Assembly: GCA_014762635.1 (NCBI GenBank)
Contig: JABURR010000098.1
Coordinates: 145,503-209,502 of the forward strand
Origin: Paracoccaceae bacterium
GTDB lineage: Bacteria; Pseudomonadota; Alphaproteobacteria; Rhodobacterales; Rhodobacteraceae
DNA length: 64,000 nt
Reading direction: 5' to 3'
In this document: positions 19,002 to 26,531 of the stretch, in pieces
Layout of the letters: each line of letters begins with the position of its first letter
How positions within the stretch are numbered: position 1 is the stretch's first letter
Translations under genes and position numbers: made by a program
Notes under the pieces: model-generated
What the model was told of the DNA's origin: nothing
What the model saw: only the letters and a program-made list of their open reading frames with translations
Database searches by the model: none

Positions 19002-20066
19002 TTATTGCTCCTTCAGGCCGGAGGACCGGAACAGCATCCAGTCGACAACAAAGTTCACCGCGACGGTCAGCAGCGCGATGGCCGCAGCCGGGATCAGGGG
19101 CGTCATGTCCCCGAACGAGATCAGCGTCGCGTTCTCGCGCACCATCGACCCCCAGTCCGCCGTGGGCGGCTGGATCCCGAGGCCCAGGAACGAAAGGCCG
19201 GCGATCAGCAGGAAGACGAAGCAGAACTCCAACCCGAATTCCGCAATCAGCGGCGCGGTGGAGTTTGGCAGGATCTCGCGCCGGATCAGGTACCAGTTGC
19301 CTTCTCCGCGCAGCTTTGCCGCCTCAATATAGTCCATGACCACCACGTTGCCCGCGACGGCCCGCGTCAGGCGGAAGACCCGAGGCGAGTAGATGACCGC
19401 CACGACGACCACGATGACCAACAGGTTGGTCCCGAAGATCGACAACATCAGCAGCGCGAAGATCAGCGACGGAACCGACATGATCACATCCGCCGTGCGG
19501 CCCAGAAACTGGTCCAGGATACCGCCCCTGGTGGCCGCCAGAAGACCGGCGGCAGCGCCCATCAAGAAGGCGAGGATGGTCGCAAGCAGCGCCAGCCCGA
19601 CCGTGTTCCGCGCGCCGAAGATGATCCGACTGAACATGTCGCGGCCAAGTTGGTCCGCGCCAAGAAGCAGGTTCTCGTCCGGGGGCGCGAAGGCGGACGA
19701 GACGATCTCGGCCTCGCCATACGGCGCGATTGCGGGGGCGAAAATGCCTGCGATCGCGTAGGTGAAGATCACGAACATGCCGAAGGCGGCGGTGAGCGGC
19801 GCGGTGCGCAACTCTTTCGCCAGGTTCTTCGACGCGATGATGATCAGGAACTCGCGGAATGCGTAGGACGTGCCCGCCGCCAGCGCGAGGGCGGCGGAAA
19901 AACCCGTCACCATCTGCAAGGCCCAGACCCCGCCGACGATCCCCAACACGAAGGACACCAGCGTCAGCGAGAAGATCAGCATGAAGACCGTGCGCTTGTT
20001 GAAATAGGCCGCAAGACAGGAGGCCGCGATCAGAAGGGCATAGTAGCCGATTACGAAAGTACTCAT
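19002..20066 (-). CDS. ABC transporter permease, DppC-like with N-terminal extension
   Basis: 354 residues, longer than the roughly 300 of DppC. The C-terminal two thirds is a standard binding-protein-dependent permease with a PPDENLLLGADQLGRDMFSR block and an EAA-type loop EAAKLRGEGNWYLIRREILP. The first 90 residues add about three extra hydrophobic spans (FVIGYYALLIAASCLAAYF, VFMLIFSLTLVSFVLGIVGG and a third) absent from E. coli DppC. It pairs with the DppB-like permease encoded 10 bases upstream and with the fused ATPase. Confidence 0.9.
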   Translation of the reverse strand: MSTFVIGYYALLIAASCLAAYFNKRTVFMLIFSLTLVSFVLGIVGGVWALQMVTGFSAALALAAGTSYAFREFLIIIASKNLAKELRTAPLTAAFGMFVIFTYAIAGIFAPAIAPYGEAEIVSSAFAPPDENLLLGADQLGRDMFSRIIFGARNTVGLALLATILAFLMGAAAGLLAATRGGILDQFLGRTADVIMSVPSLIFALLMLSIFGTNLLVIVVVVAVIYSPRVFRLTRAVAGNVVVMDYIEAAKLRGEGNWYLIRREILPNSTAPLIAEFGLEFCFVFLLIAGLSFLGLGIQPPTADWGSMVRENATLISFGDMTPLIPAAAIALLTVAVNFVVDWMLFRSSGLKEQ

Positions 20067-20076
20067 GTGACTGGCC

Positions 20077-21033
20077 TCACTTCGGATGCCGCAGGCGCGG
20101 GTTGGTCAGGATCGCGCCGACGTCGGCAGCGAGGTTCAGCAGGATGAAGGTCGCCGCGAAGATCAGGCAGCAGGCCTGCACGATCGGGAAGTCGCGCTTG
20201 GACACCGCGTCAACCAGCAACTGGCCGATGCCGGGGTAGACGAAAACCACCTCGACCAGCACCACGCCGGTGATGAGGTAGGCGATGTTCAGCGCCACCA
20301 CGTTGATGATCGGCGCCCAGGCGTTGGGCAGAGCGTGTTTGACAATCACCTTCCATGGCGGCGTGCCCTTGAGCCGCGCCATCTCGATATAGGGGCTGGC
20401 CAGAAGGTTGATGATCGCGGCCCGCGTCATCCGCATCATATGCGCGGTCACCACCAGAACCAGCGTGAGTGCGGGAAGGAAGGTTCGGTGTAGAATTTCG
20501 CCGAAACTCATGCCTTCGCTCAAACTGGCAAGCGCCGGGAAATAGGGGTTCTTGACCGCAAGGAACAGGATCAGGATGTAACCCAGAAAGAATTCCGGGC
20601 TGGAGATCGAGGTCAGCGTCATCACGTTGGCGACCCGGTCGAAAATCGTGTTGCGCAGCAGCGCGACGATAACCCCCAAGATGATCGCCAGGGGGACTGC
20701 GATCACCGCGGCATAGGTCGCCAGGAACAACGTGTTGACGAACCTGCCCGTGATCGCGGTCGTCACCTTCTCACCCGAGATGAGAGAGACCCCGAAATCG
20801 CCCGTCACCGCGCCGCCGAGCCATTCGAAGTAACGCACCGGCGCGGGCTTGTTCAGGCCCATCCGTTCGCGCAGGGCCGCCACGTTTTCTTCCGTTGCGC
20901 CCTGGCCCAGCACCGCCTGGGCGATGTCACCCGGCAGCAGTTCCACGGCGAAGAAGATCAGGACCGACACGACAAGCAGCGTGAGCAATCCCAACCCCAG
21001 GCGCTTGGCCACGAGTCTGGCTATATCCCCCAT
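20077..21033 (-). CDS. ABC transporter permease, DppB-like
   Basis: 318 residues from ATG 21033, which sits 5 bases after GGAGGG; an upstream TTG at 21045 overlaps that ribosome site and is rejected. It is a typical DppB-type inner-membrane permease with about six spans, the extracytoplasmic domain after span 1 (DIAQAVLGQGATEENVAALR) and an EAA loop around EMARLKGTPPWKVIVKHALP. It forms the channel with the DppC-like protein. It lies 190 bases downstream of the binding-protein gene, beyond two strong stem-loops. Confidence 0.92.
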   Translation of the reverse strand: MGDIARLVAKRLGLGLLTLLVVSVLIFFAVELLPGDIAQAVLGQGATEENVAALRERMGLNKPAPVRYFEWLGGAVTGDFGVSLISGEKVTTAITGRFVNTLFLATYAAVIAVPLAIILGVIVALLRNTIFDRVANVMTLTSISSPEFFLGYILILFLAVKNPYFPALASLSEGMSFGEILHRTFLPALTLVLVVTAHMMRMTRAAIINLLASPYIEMARLKGTPPWKVIVKHALPNAWAPIINVVALNIAYLITGVVLVEVVFVYPGIGQLLVDAVSKRDFPIVQACCLIFAATFILLNLAADVGAILTNPRLRHPK

Positions 21034-21142
21034 CTTTCCCTCCAATATTGTAGCATCAGGAAATGGCTCTGCCGCGTGAACGCGTCAGCCGGAATTCCCG
21101 TACTTGTTATGACTTTCTTGCCGCCGGGACGGCGGTCGCAGA

Positions 21143-21209
21143 TGCGCGGCCCCACCGAAGCGGGGCCGCGCATTCTGTATGTCGGCCCGGCGCCGGACTG
21201 CGCCGGGCC
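21143..21209 (-). other. Two tandem perfect stem-loops between binding-protein and permease genes
   Basis: On the minus-strand transcript the first stem is GGCCCGGCGC (21200-21209 with 21184-21193, 6-base loop). The second is TGCGCGGCCCC (21162-21172 with 21143-21153, 8-base loop). Neither is followed by a T-run. In binding-protein operons such structures usually protect the upstream mRNA from 3' decay, so the binding protein is made in excess over the membrane subunits. Confidence 0.75.
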
Positions 21210-21224
21210 GGGACGATCCGTTCA

Positions 21225-22835
21225 TCAGCTGGTGAACCACCAGCGGCTCGCCGCGCGGGCGCCGTCGCATTCCCAGCTTGCGGCAAGCTGGTCCGGAACG
21301 CCGACCTTCGCGCTGTGCGCATAGACGAAGTTGTTGAAGAACGGGATGAGGGTGCCGCCATCGTCGCGCGCCAGCATCGCCATCTCGCGATACATCTCGG
21401 CCCGCAGCGTGTCGTTCAGCTCGGCCTTGGCCTGCAGCAGAACCTCGTTGAACCGTTCGTTCTGCCAGAAGCTTTCGTTCCAGGCCGCATCCGCCTTGTA
21501 GGCCAGCGTGTACATCACGTCCGGCGTCGGGCGCGCGCCCCAGGAAACGAGGGTGAACGGCTTCTTCAACCAGACATCCGAGTAGTAGCCATCATTGGGC
21601 TCGCGCACGACGTTGATGTTGATGCCCGCCTTGGCGGCCTGTTCCTTGTAGAGCACGCACATGTCGACCGCGCCGGCATAGACGCTGTCGGCGGTGCTGA
21701 GCGAAACCGTCAGCCCCTCGGCCCCGGCCTTCTTCAGAAGCGAACGCGCCTGGTCCGGATCATACTCGCGCTGCGGGATGTCGTCGGGCCAGTAGGGCTG
21801 CGCGGGCGAATGGTGGAAATCGTTGCCCTTGGTGGCCGCGCCGAAGGCGATCTTCTCGATGATCTCGTCGCGGTCCATCGCCAGCTTCAGCGCATTGCGC
21901 ACGTCCACATTGTCGAACGGTGCCTTGTTGCAATGCATCGGCATGGTGATCGCACCCGCCGAGGGGATGTTCTGGATCACGATGTTCGGGTTGCGCTGCA
22001 GCAGGCCCATGGTCTTGAGCTCGATCAGCGAGACGCTGTCCACGTCGCCGGTGACCAGAGCGGTCTGGCGCGCGTTCGGGTCGTTCAGCACCAGGATCTC
22101 GACCTTGTCGAAATAGGCGCCTTCACCGTGCCAGCCATCGTGGCGGCTGAGGTTGCACCGCACACCCCATTCCTGGCTGTCGATCTTGTAGGGGCCCGAG
22201 CCGTCGCCCGATTGCCAGTCGATCGTGCCGTCGGCATTCGCCGGGCAGATCGCCATGTGATAGTCGGTCATCAGCCAGGGGAAGTCCGCGTTGCCGCCGG
22301 TCAGGCTGACCACGACGGTGTAGTCGCCATCGGCCTTGATGTCGGTCACATCGGACAGCAGCGCCTTGGCGGCCGAGGTCGACCCATCGCCACGGTGGTG
22401 GTTCAGCGAGGCGACCACGTCATTCGCGGTCAGTTTCTTGCCGCTGTGGAACGAGGCGTCTGGCGTAATCTCGAAGGTCCACTCCGAGGCATCGGCGCTA
22501 GCCGACCAGCTGGTCGCTAGGTCCGGCCCGAGCGAGCCGTCGCCGTTGATCATGGTAAGGTAACTGCGGTGGGTATGAGCCACGTAGATCTGCTGGCGCG
22601 ACAGGTAGGTGCCCGGATCGTGAGTGTCGGCAGTGTTGCCGTCATGCAGACCCCAGCGGAAGGTCCCGCCGCGCTGTGGTTGCGCCGCCGCCTGCTTGGT
22701 CCAGAGGCCGGTTGCGCCCGTCATGGTCAGGCCCGCAGCCGAAGCATAATGGAGGAAGGACCGACGCGAGATGCGACCCTGGCGGGCGGCCTCGGACAGT
22801 CGGTCTAGCAGCTGAGGATCGGATGGCTTTTTCAT
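21225..22835 (-). CDS. Extracellular solute-binding protein, family 5 (dipeptide/oligopeptide type)
   Basis: 536 residues from ATG 22835, preceded by GGGAG. The N-terminus has a Tat signal (SRRSFLHYASAAGLTM, with cleavage likely after KQAAAQ), so it is exported folded to the periplasm. The mature part begins RGGTFRWGLHDGN and follows the SBP family 5 plan (ATSWSASADASEWTFEI, PDASFHSGKKLTANDVV). It delivers substrate to the permease pair and fused ATPase encoded downstream. It is the first gene of the operon, preceded by a 340-base region without genes that holds a near-perfect operator-like palindrome. Confidence 0.93.
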   Translation of the reverse strand: MKKPSDPQLLDRLSEAARQGRISRRSFLHYASAAGLTMTGATGLWTKQAAAQPQRGGTFRWGLHDGNTADTHDPGTYLSRQQIYVAHTHRSYLTMINGDGSLGPDLATSWSASADASEWTFEITPDASFHSGKKLTANDVVASLNHHRGDGSTSAAKALLSDVTDIKADGDYTVVVSLTGGNADFPWLMTDYHMAICPANADGTIDWQSGDGSGPYKIDSQEWGVRCNLSRHDGWHGEGAYFDKVEILVLNDPNARQTALVTGDVDSVSLIELKTMGLLQRNPNIVIQNIPSAGAITMPMHCNKAPFDNVDVRNALKLAMDRDEIIEKIAFGAATKGNDFHHSPAQPYWPDDIPQREYDPDQARSLLKKAGAEGLTVSLSTADSVYAGAVDMCVLYKEQAAKAGININVVREPNDGYYSDVWLKKPFTLVSWGARPTPDVMYTLAYKADAAWNESFWQNERFNEVLLQAKAELNDTLRAEMYREMAMLARDDGGTLIPFFNNFVYAHSAKVGVPDQLAASWECDGARAASRWWFTS

Positions 22836-23021
22836 GGTTTCTCCCTGGATACTTTTTTGTAGCGGGTCGGTGCGGCTTCGCCTCATGCCCGCCTACGAAC
22901 GTCCCCCGGACCCCCCTTCGCGGGAAGTTCAAAAACGACATGGATAATCAAAACACGACACCGCCCATCATTCCACCCCTAGCGAAAAGAAATTTCGGGA
23001 AATCGTCGGAATTCGCTCAAA

Positions 23022-23042
23022 AATTATCCAGACTGGACAATT
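23022..23042. promoter_or_regulatory. Operator-like palindrome upstream of the peptide ABC operon
   Basis: A 21-base inverted repeat with half-site AATT(A/G)TCCAG around a central A: 23022-23031 and 23033-23042 match except at one position. It lies about 190 bases upstream of the binding-protein start, in the gap 22836-23175, where I see no gene. The regulator is not encoded next to it. The symmetry fits a dimeric helix-turn-helix repressor or activator. Confidence 0.5.
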
Positions 23043-23140
23043 CCCCAACTGCCCCTGGTCGGCAACGCGACAGAGCCACCTGAGCGGATATGCATATCGA
23101 TCCTTGGAAGGCCCGGCGCATGCATCGGAAGCGCAGATCA

Positions 23141-23167
23141 GGCCACGCGGGAATTCCCTGCGCGGCC
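23141..23167 (-). terminator. Hairpin just after gltX
   Basis: GGCCACGCGGG (23141-23151) faces CCCTGCGCGGCC across GAATTC, giving a long GC-rich hairpin with a bulge, beginning 9 bases after the gltX stop on the minus strand. No clear T-run follows, so it may be a weak terminator or an mRNA end-protecting structure. Confidence 0.45.
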
Positions 23168-23175
23168 CGACAATC

Positions 23176-24498
23176 TCAGAGGGACGGCGCCTTCTGCAGC
23201 AGCGGCATCACGTCGGACATGTCCGGCCCCTTGGCCTGCCCGGTCAGCGCAAGGCGGAGCGGCATGAACAGCCCCTTGCCCTTGCGGCCCGTCGCCTCTT
23301 TCACCGCCGAGGTCCACGCGCCCCAGGTCTCAGACGTGTAGGGATGGGCGGGCAGCAGTTTCAGCGCCTCGGTCACGAACTCACGGTCCGCATCCTCGAC
23401 AACCGCTTCGACCTCGCCTTGGAAGATGCGCCACCAATCGGCCATCTCGGCCTTCACGGTGATATTTGCGCGCACCACGTCCCAGAAGTTCGGAGCGATC
23501 GCGGCGGGAACGCCCAAGGCGGAGATCTCGTCGGAAACCGCCTCATAGGGCAAGGTCTGAATGTGCCGCGCGGTCAGCGGGAACAGGTCCTCCACGTCGA
23601 ACTTGGTGGGCGCAGCACCAAAACGCGACAGGTCGAACCCATCGATCAGTTCATCCATGGAACCACGCATCTCCACCGGATCGGCAGAGCCCAGTCGCGC
23701 CAGCAGCGACAGAAGCGCCATCGGCTCCACCCCGCGCTTGCGCAGGTCGCGCAGCGCCAGGGTTCCAAGCCGTTTCGACAGCGCCTCGCCCTGCGGGCCG
23801 GTCAGCAGCGAGTGATGCGCGAAGTCCGGCGCAGTGCCGCCCAGCGCCTCGATGATCTGGATCTGCGTCGCGGTATTGGTCACGTGGTCCGAGCCGCGCA
23901 CCACATGGGTCACGCCCATTTCGGTGTCATCCACCACCGAGGCCAGCGTATAAAGCACCTGCCCGTCGCCACGGATCAGCACCGGGTCCGAGACGCTGGC
24001 CGCGTCGATGGAAATATCACCCAGGATGCCGTCGTTCCACTCGATCCGCTCATGCGCCAGCTTGAAACGCCAATGCCCCTGCCCCCGCTCGGCGCGTAGC
24101 GCCTCCTTCTCGGCATCCGACAGCGCCAGAGCGGCACGGTCATAGACCGGCGGCTTGCCCATATTGAGCTGCTTCTTGCGCTTCAGATCCAGCTCGGTCG
24201 GGGTCTCGAACGCCTCGTAGAACCGCTCCCTGGCGCGCAGCTCGTCGGCGGCCTTGGCATAGCGGTCCAGCCGCGCGGACTGCTTTTCGATCCGGTCCCA
24301 GGTGATGCCGAGCCAGGTCAGATCCTCTTGAATCGCTTCCGCATATTCCGGCTTCGACCGCTCCGGATCGGTGTCGTCCAGCCGCAGGATGAAAGTCCCA
24401 CCGGCCTTGCGCGCGATCAGGTAGTTGAACAAAGCAGTGCGCAGGTTGCCCACATGCAGATATCCAGTAGGCGAAGGTGCGAAACGGGTAACGGTCAT
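23176..24498 (-). CDS. gltX: Glutamyl-tRNA synthetase
   Basis: 440 residues from ATG 24498, preceded by AAGGAG. It is a class I synthetase that charges tRNA-Glu. The N-terminal FAPSPTGYLHVGNLRTALFN carries the HIGH-type motif (HVGN), GTFILRLDDTDPERS follows, and the KMSKS-type loop is EALSKRLG. Length is a little under the usual 465-475. Alphaproteobacteria often carry two gltX paralogues, one of which may charge tRNA-Gln for the GatCAB route; which one this is cannot be decided here. It is monocistronic on the minus strand. Confidence 0.93.
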   Translation of the reverse strand: MTVTRFAPSPTGYLHVGNLRTALFNYLIARKAGGTFILRLDDTDPERSKPEYAEAIQEDLTWLGITWDRIEKQSARLDRYAKAADELRARERFYEAFETPTELDLKRKKQLNMGKPPVYDRAALALSDAEKEALRAERGQGHWRFKLAHERIEWNDGILGDISIDAASVSDPVLIRGDGQVLYTLASVVDDTEMGVTHVVRGSDHVTNTATQIQIIEALGGTAPDFAHHSLLTGPQGEALSKRLGTLALRDLRKRGVEPMALLSLLARLGSADPVEMRGSMDELIDGFDLSRFGAAPTKFDVEDLFPLTARHIQTLPYEAVSDEISALGVPAAIAPNFWDVVRANITVKAEMADWWRIFQGEVEAVVEDADREFVTEALKLLPAHPYTSETWGAWTSAVKEATGRKGKGLFMPLRLALTGQAKGPDMSDVMPLLQKAPSL

Positions 24499-24624
24499 CG
24501 ATGATCTCCTTGGCCCGAGCGTTTTTCACATGCGCCCGGAATTGTCCAGAATTGCTCTGCATGATCGGACGGCACCAGGGCTTGCCGCTTTTCATCCGAA
24601 CGGTCCCGCTCCATAGTCGCGCCC

Positions 24625-25038
24625 ATGTCCTCAGCCCCGTCAGACGATCAGTTCCCCCCCGGCCCCGACATGATCGAGGCGATGGCCCTTGCCGCCGTCG
24701 AGAGCTTCCCCGAGCCGTTCCGCGACCTGGCCCGCGCCGTGCGGCTCATGGTCGAGGACTTCGCCGATGACGAGACCCTGCGCGAAATGGGGATGGAGGA
24801 CCCGTTCGAACTGACCGGCCTCTACGACGGCATCCCGATGACCGAGAAATCGGTGATGGATCAGGCGCAGGGGCCCGATACCGTATGGCTATTCCGCCGC
24901 GCCATCCTGGACGAATGGATCGCCCGGGCCGAGATCCCGCTGGCCGCGCTCGTCACCCATGTGACGGTGCATGAATTCGCCCACCATTTCGGCTGGTCCG
25001 ACGACGACATCGCCGCGATTGATCCGTGGTGGGAGTGA
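24625..25038 (+). CDS. Small zincin-type metallopeptidase family protein
   Basis: 137 residues. The C-terminus has VTVHEFAHHFGWSDDDI: an HExxH zinc motif followed by a conserved Gly/Asp region, as in the short metallopeptidase family (DUF1025 type) common in bacteria. The N-terminal part is acidic and helical with no signal peptide, so it is cytoplasmic. Peptidase activity has rarely been shown in this family. The next gene begins 73 bases downstream, so they may be co-transcribed. Confidence 0.85.
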   Translation: MSSAPSDDQFPPGPDMIEAMALAAVESFPEPFRDLARAVRLMVEDFADDETLREMGMEDPFELTGLYDGIPMTEKSVMDQAQGPDTVWLFRRAILDEWIARAEIPLAALVTHVTVHEFAHHFGWSDDDIAAIDPWWE

Positions 25039-25111
25039 GGCAGCCATCCGGTTGACCTCGGCGGTGCGAACTGGAACGTTAGCGCAAACGAAGTTGCTTC
25101 GGAGGCGCCCG

Positions 25112-26062
25112 ATGAACCGCCACATCCTGACGATCACCCTGAACCCCACGGTGGATTTCGCCACGACCGCGCCCGAGGTCGTCCCCGGCCCCAAGCTGCG
25201 CTGCACCGAGCCGATGATCGACCCGGGCGGTGGCGGCATCAACGTGGCCCGCGCGATCCAGATGCTGGGCGGGCAGGCGACGGCGCTTATCGCCATTGGG
25301 GGCGCGACCGGGGCGCATCTTCTGCAATTGCTCACGCAGGAGGGGATTGCCACGGTCGCGTTCCAGGGCCCGGGCGAGACACGCCAGAGCATCAGCGTCA
25401 CCGATGCGCGGAACGGCGAGCAATACCGCTTCGTGATGCCCGGGCCGTCCTGGGCGGAACACGACCTGCCCCGCGCCCTGCGCAGCGTCGATCAGGCCAC
25501 GGGCGACGGGACCTTCGTGGTGCTCTCGGGCAGCCAACCGCCGGGGGTGGCCAAGGACTTCCCATCGATCCTGGCCGCGCACGTTTCCACCCGGCAGGCG
25601 CGGCTCATCGTGGACACCTCGGGCCCGGCGCTTTTCCACCTGGCGAAGGGGCCGCACAAGACCCTGCATGTGCTGCGCATGGACGGCGAGGAAGGCGAAG
25701 AACTGGCCGGTCGCCCGCTACAAACCCCTGAAGACACGGCGAAATTCGCCCGCGAACTGGTGGACGCGGGCGTGGCGCGGATGGTGATCGTGGCCCGCGG
25801 GGCGGATGGATCGGTCCTGTCCTCGGCCGAGGGAAGCTGGCATTCGGTCGGCCCCGAGGTCCCGGTGGTCAGCAAGGTCGGCGCGGGCGACAGTTTCGTC
25901 GGCGCCTTCACCCTGGCGCTCGCCCGCGAGGAACCGCTGGGAGACTGCCTGCGCTTCGGCGTGGCCGCCGCCAGCGCCGCGGTGATGACCGAGGCCACGC
26001 GCCTCTGTGACCGGGCCATCACAGAGAAGATCCTGTCGGATTGTGTGCTGACGGAGTTGTAG
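25112..26062 (+). CDS. PfkB-family hexose kinase (1-phosphofructokinase/6-phosphofructokinase II type)
   Basis: 316 residues from ATG 25112 with GGAGG upstream. It is a ribokinase-like fold: N-terminal TITLNPTVDF, the GGGGINVARAIQMLGG substrate region and C-terminal VGAGDSFVGAFTLAL with the catalytic Asp and anion hole. The N-terminal signature and length match the 1-phosphofructokinase/PfkB/tagatose-6-phosphate kinase group. No fructose PTS genes lie nearby, so the exact phosphosugar is not settled. The plus-strand gene ends about 120 bases before a phased repeat array. Confidence 0.88.
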   Translation: MNRHILTITLNPTVDFATTAPEVVPGPKLRCTEPMIDPGGGGINVARAIQMLGGQATALIAIGGATGAHLLQLLTQEGIATVAFQGPGETRQSISVTDARNGEQYRFVMPGPSWAEHDLPRALRSVDQATGDGTFVVLSGSQPPGVAKDFPSILAAHVSTRQARLIVDTSGPALFHLAKGPHKTLHVLRMDGEEGEELAGRPLQTPEDTAKFARELVDAGVARMVIVARGADGSVLSSAEGSWHSVGPEVPVVSKVGAGDSFVGAFTLALAREEPLGDCLRFGVAAASAAVMTEATRLCDRAITEKILSDCVLTEL

Positions 26063-26394
26063 GGGAGCGGTCAGAACAAGTCGCTCTGGGCGCCGCGCGT
26101 GCGAGAGAGAGGGGGGGGGCGGGCAGGCCCTCTGATACACGCCGAATCATGGGTTAATGCGCTGAAACCATGAGATTTTCCAAATCGGAAAACTATCGGA
26201 CTTCTATCGGACTTTCATCGGACTTTCGCGCCGGGTTTTTCGCGTTAACGGGGCGGGCGGGGGCCTTCGGACACCACCGCTTCGGGATCATGCTCGGCAG
26301 GCTGGAGGATTGGTTGCGCGTCGCAACACGATACGACAGGTGCCCAAAGGTCTTCCTGTCTGCCATCGCCCTCGCAGCAACCATGATCTATTGG
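26063..26394. other. Gap with no supported gene
   Basis: Between the PfkB gene and the Hint remnant. It contains a G8 run near 26111, the phased ATCGGA array (26184-26222) and otherwise no feature I can support. A 121-codon plus-strand frame across it (26170-26535) has no family resemblance and no ribosome site. Confidence 0.6.
26184..26222. repeat. Four ATCGGA boxes at exact 11-bp spacing (array 1)
   Basis: ATCGGA occurs at 26184, 26195, 26206 and 26217, each 11 bases from the next, within repeats of the type CTATCGGACTT. The same four-box, 11-bp design recurs at 45057-45095. Spacing near one helical turn puts every box on the same face of the DNA. It lies about 120 bases after the PfkB kinase gene. 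Function unknown. Confidence 0.8.
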
Positions 26395-26522
26395 TTAGCC
26401 GTTCGGATCAACGGGCGAAGCATTATGCCCCCACGCCTCCAGCTCTCCGGCGAAGTAGGTGTGGGCGCCTGCGACCTCCAGATTGTGGGCGCGGGTCGCG
26501 GGCCGGTCAAGCGTGGCGGGTC
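26395..26522 (-). pseudogene. 3' remnant of a Hint (hedgehog/intein)-domain protein gene
   Basis: Directly downstream of nadE on the same strand, a frame of about 40 codons ends at TAA 26395-26397. It contains RAHNLEVAGAHTYFAGEL followed by EAWGHN, which matches the end of Hint domains in polymorphic-toxin and secreted proteins (NLEV..HTYF....VHN pattern). There is no start codon and the upstream part is missing; the frame opens right after the nadE region. I read it as the stump of a deleted gene. Assignment is by motif memory only. Confidence 0.5.
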
Positions 26523-26531
26523 AGGGGAACC

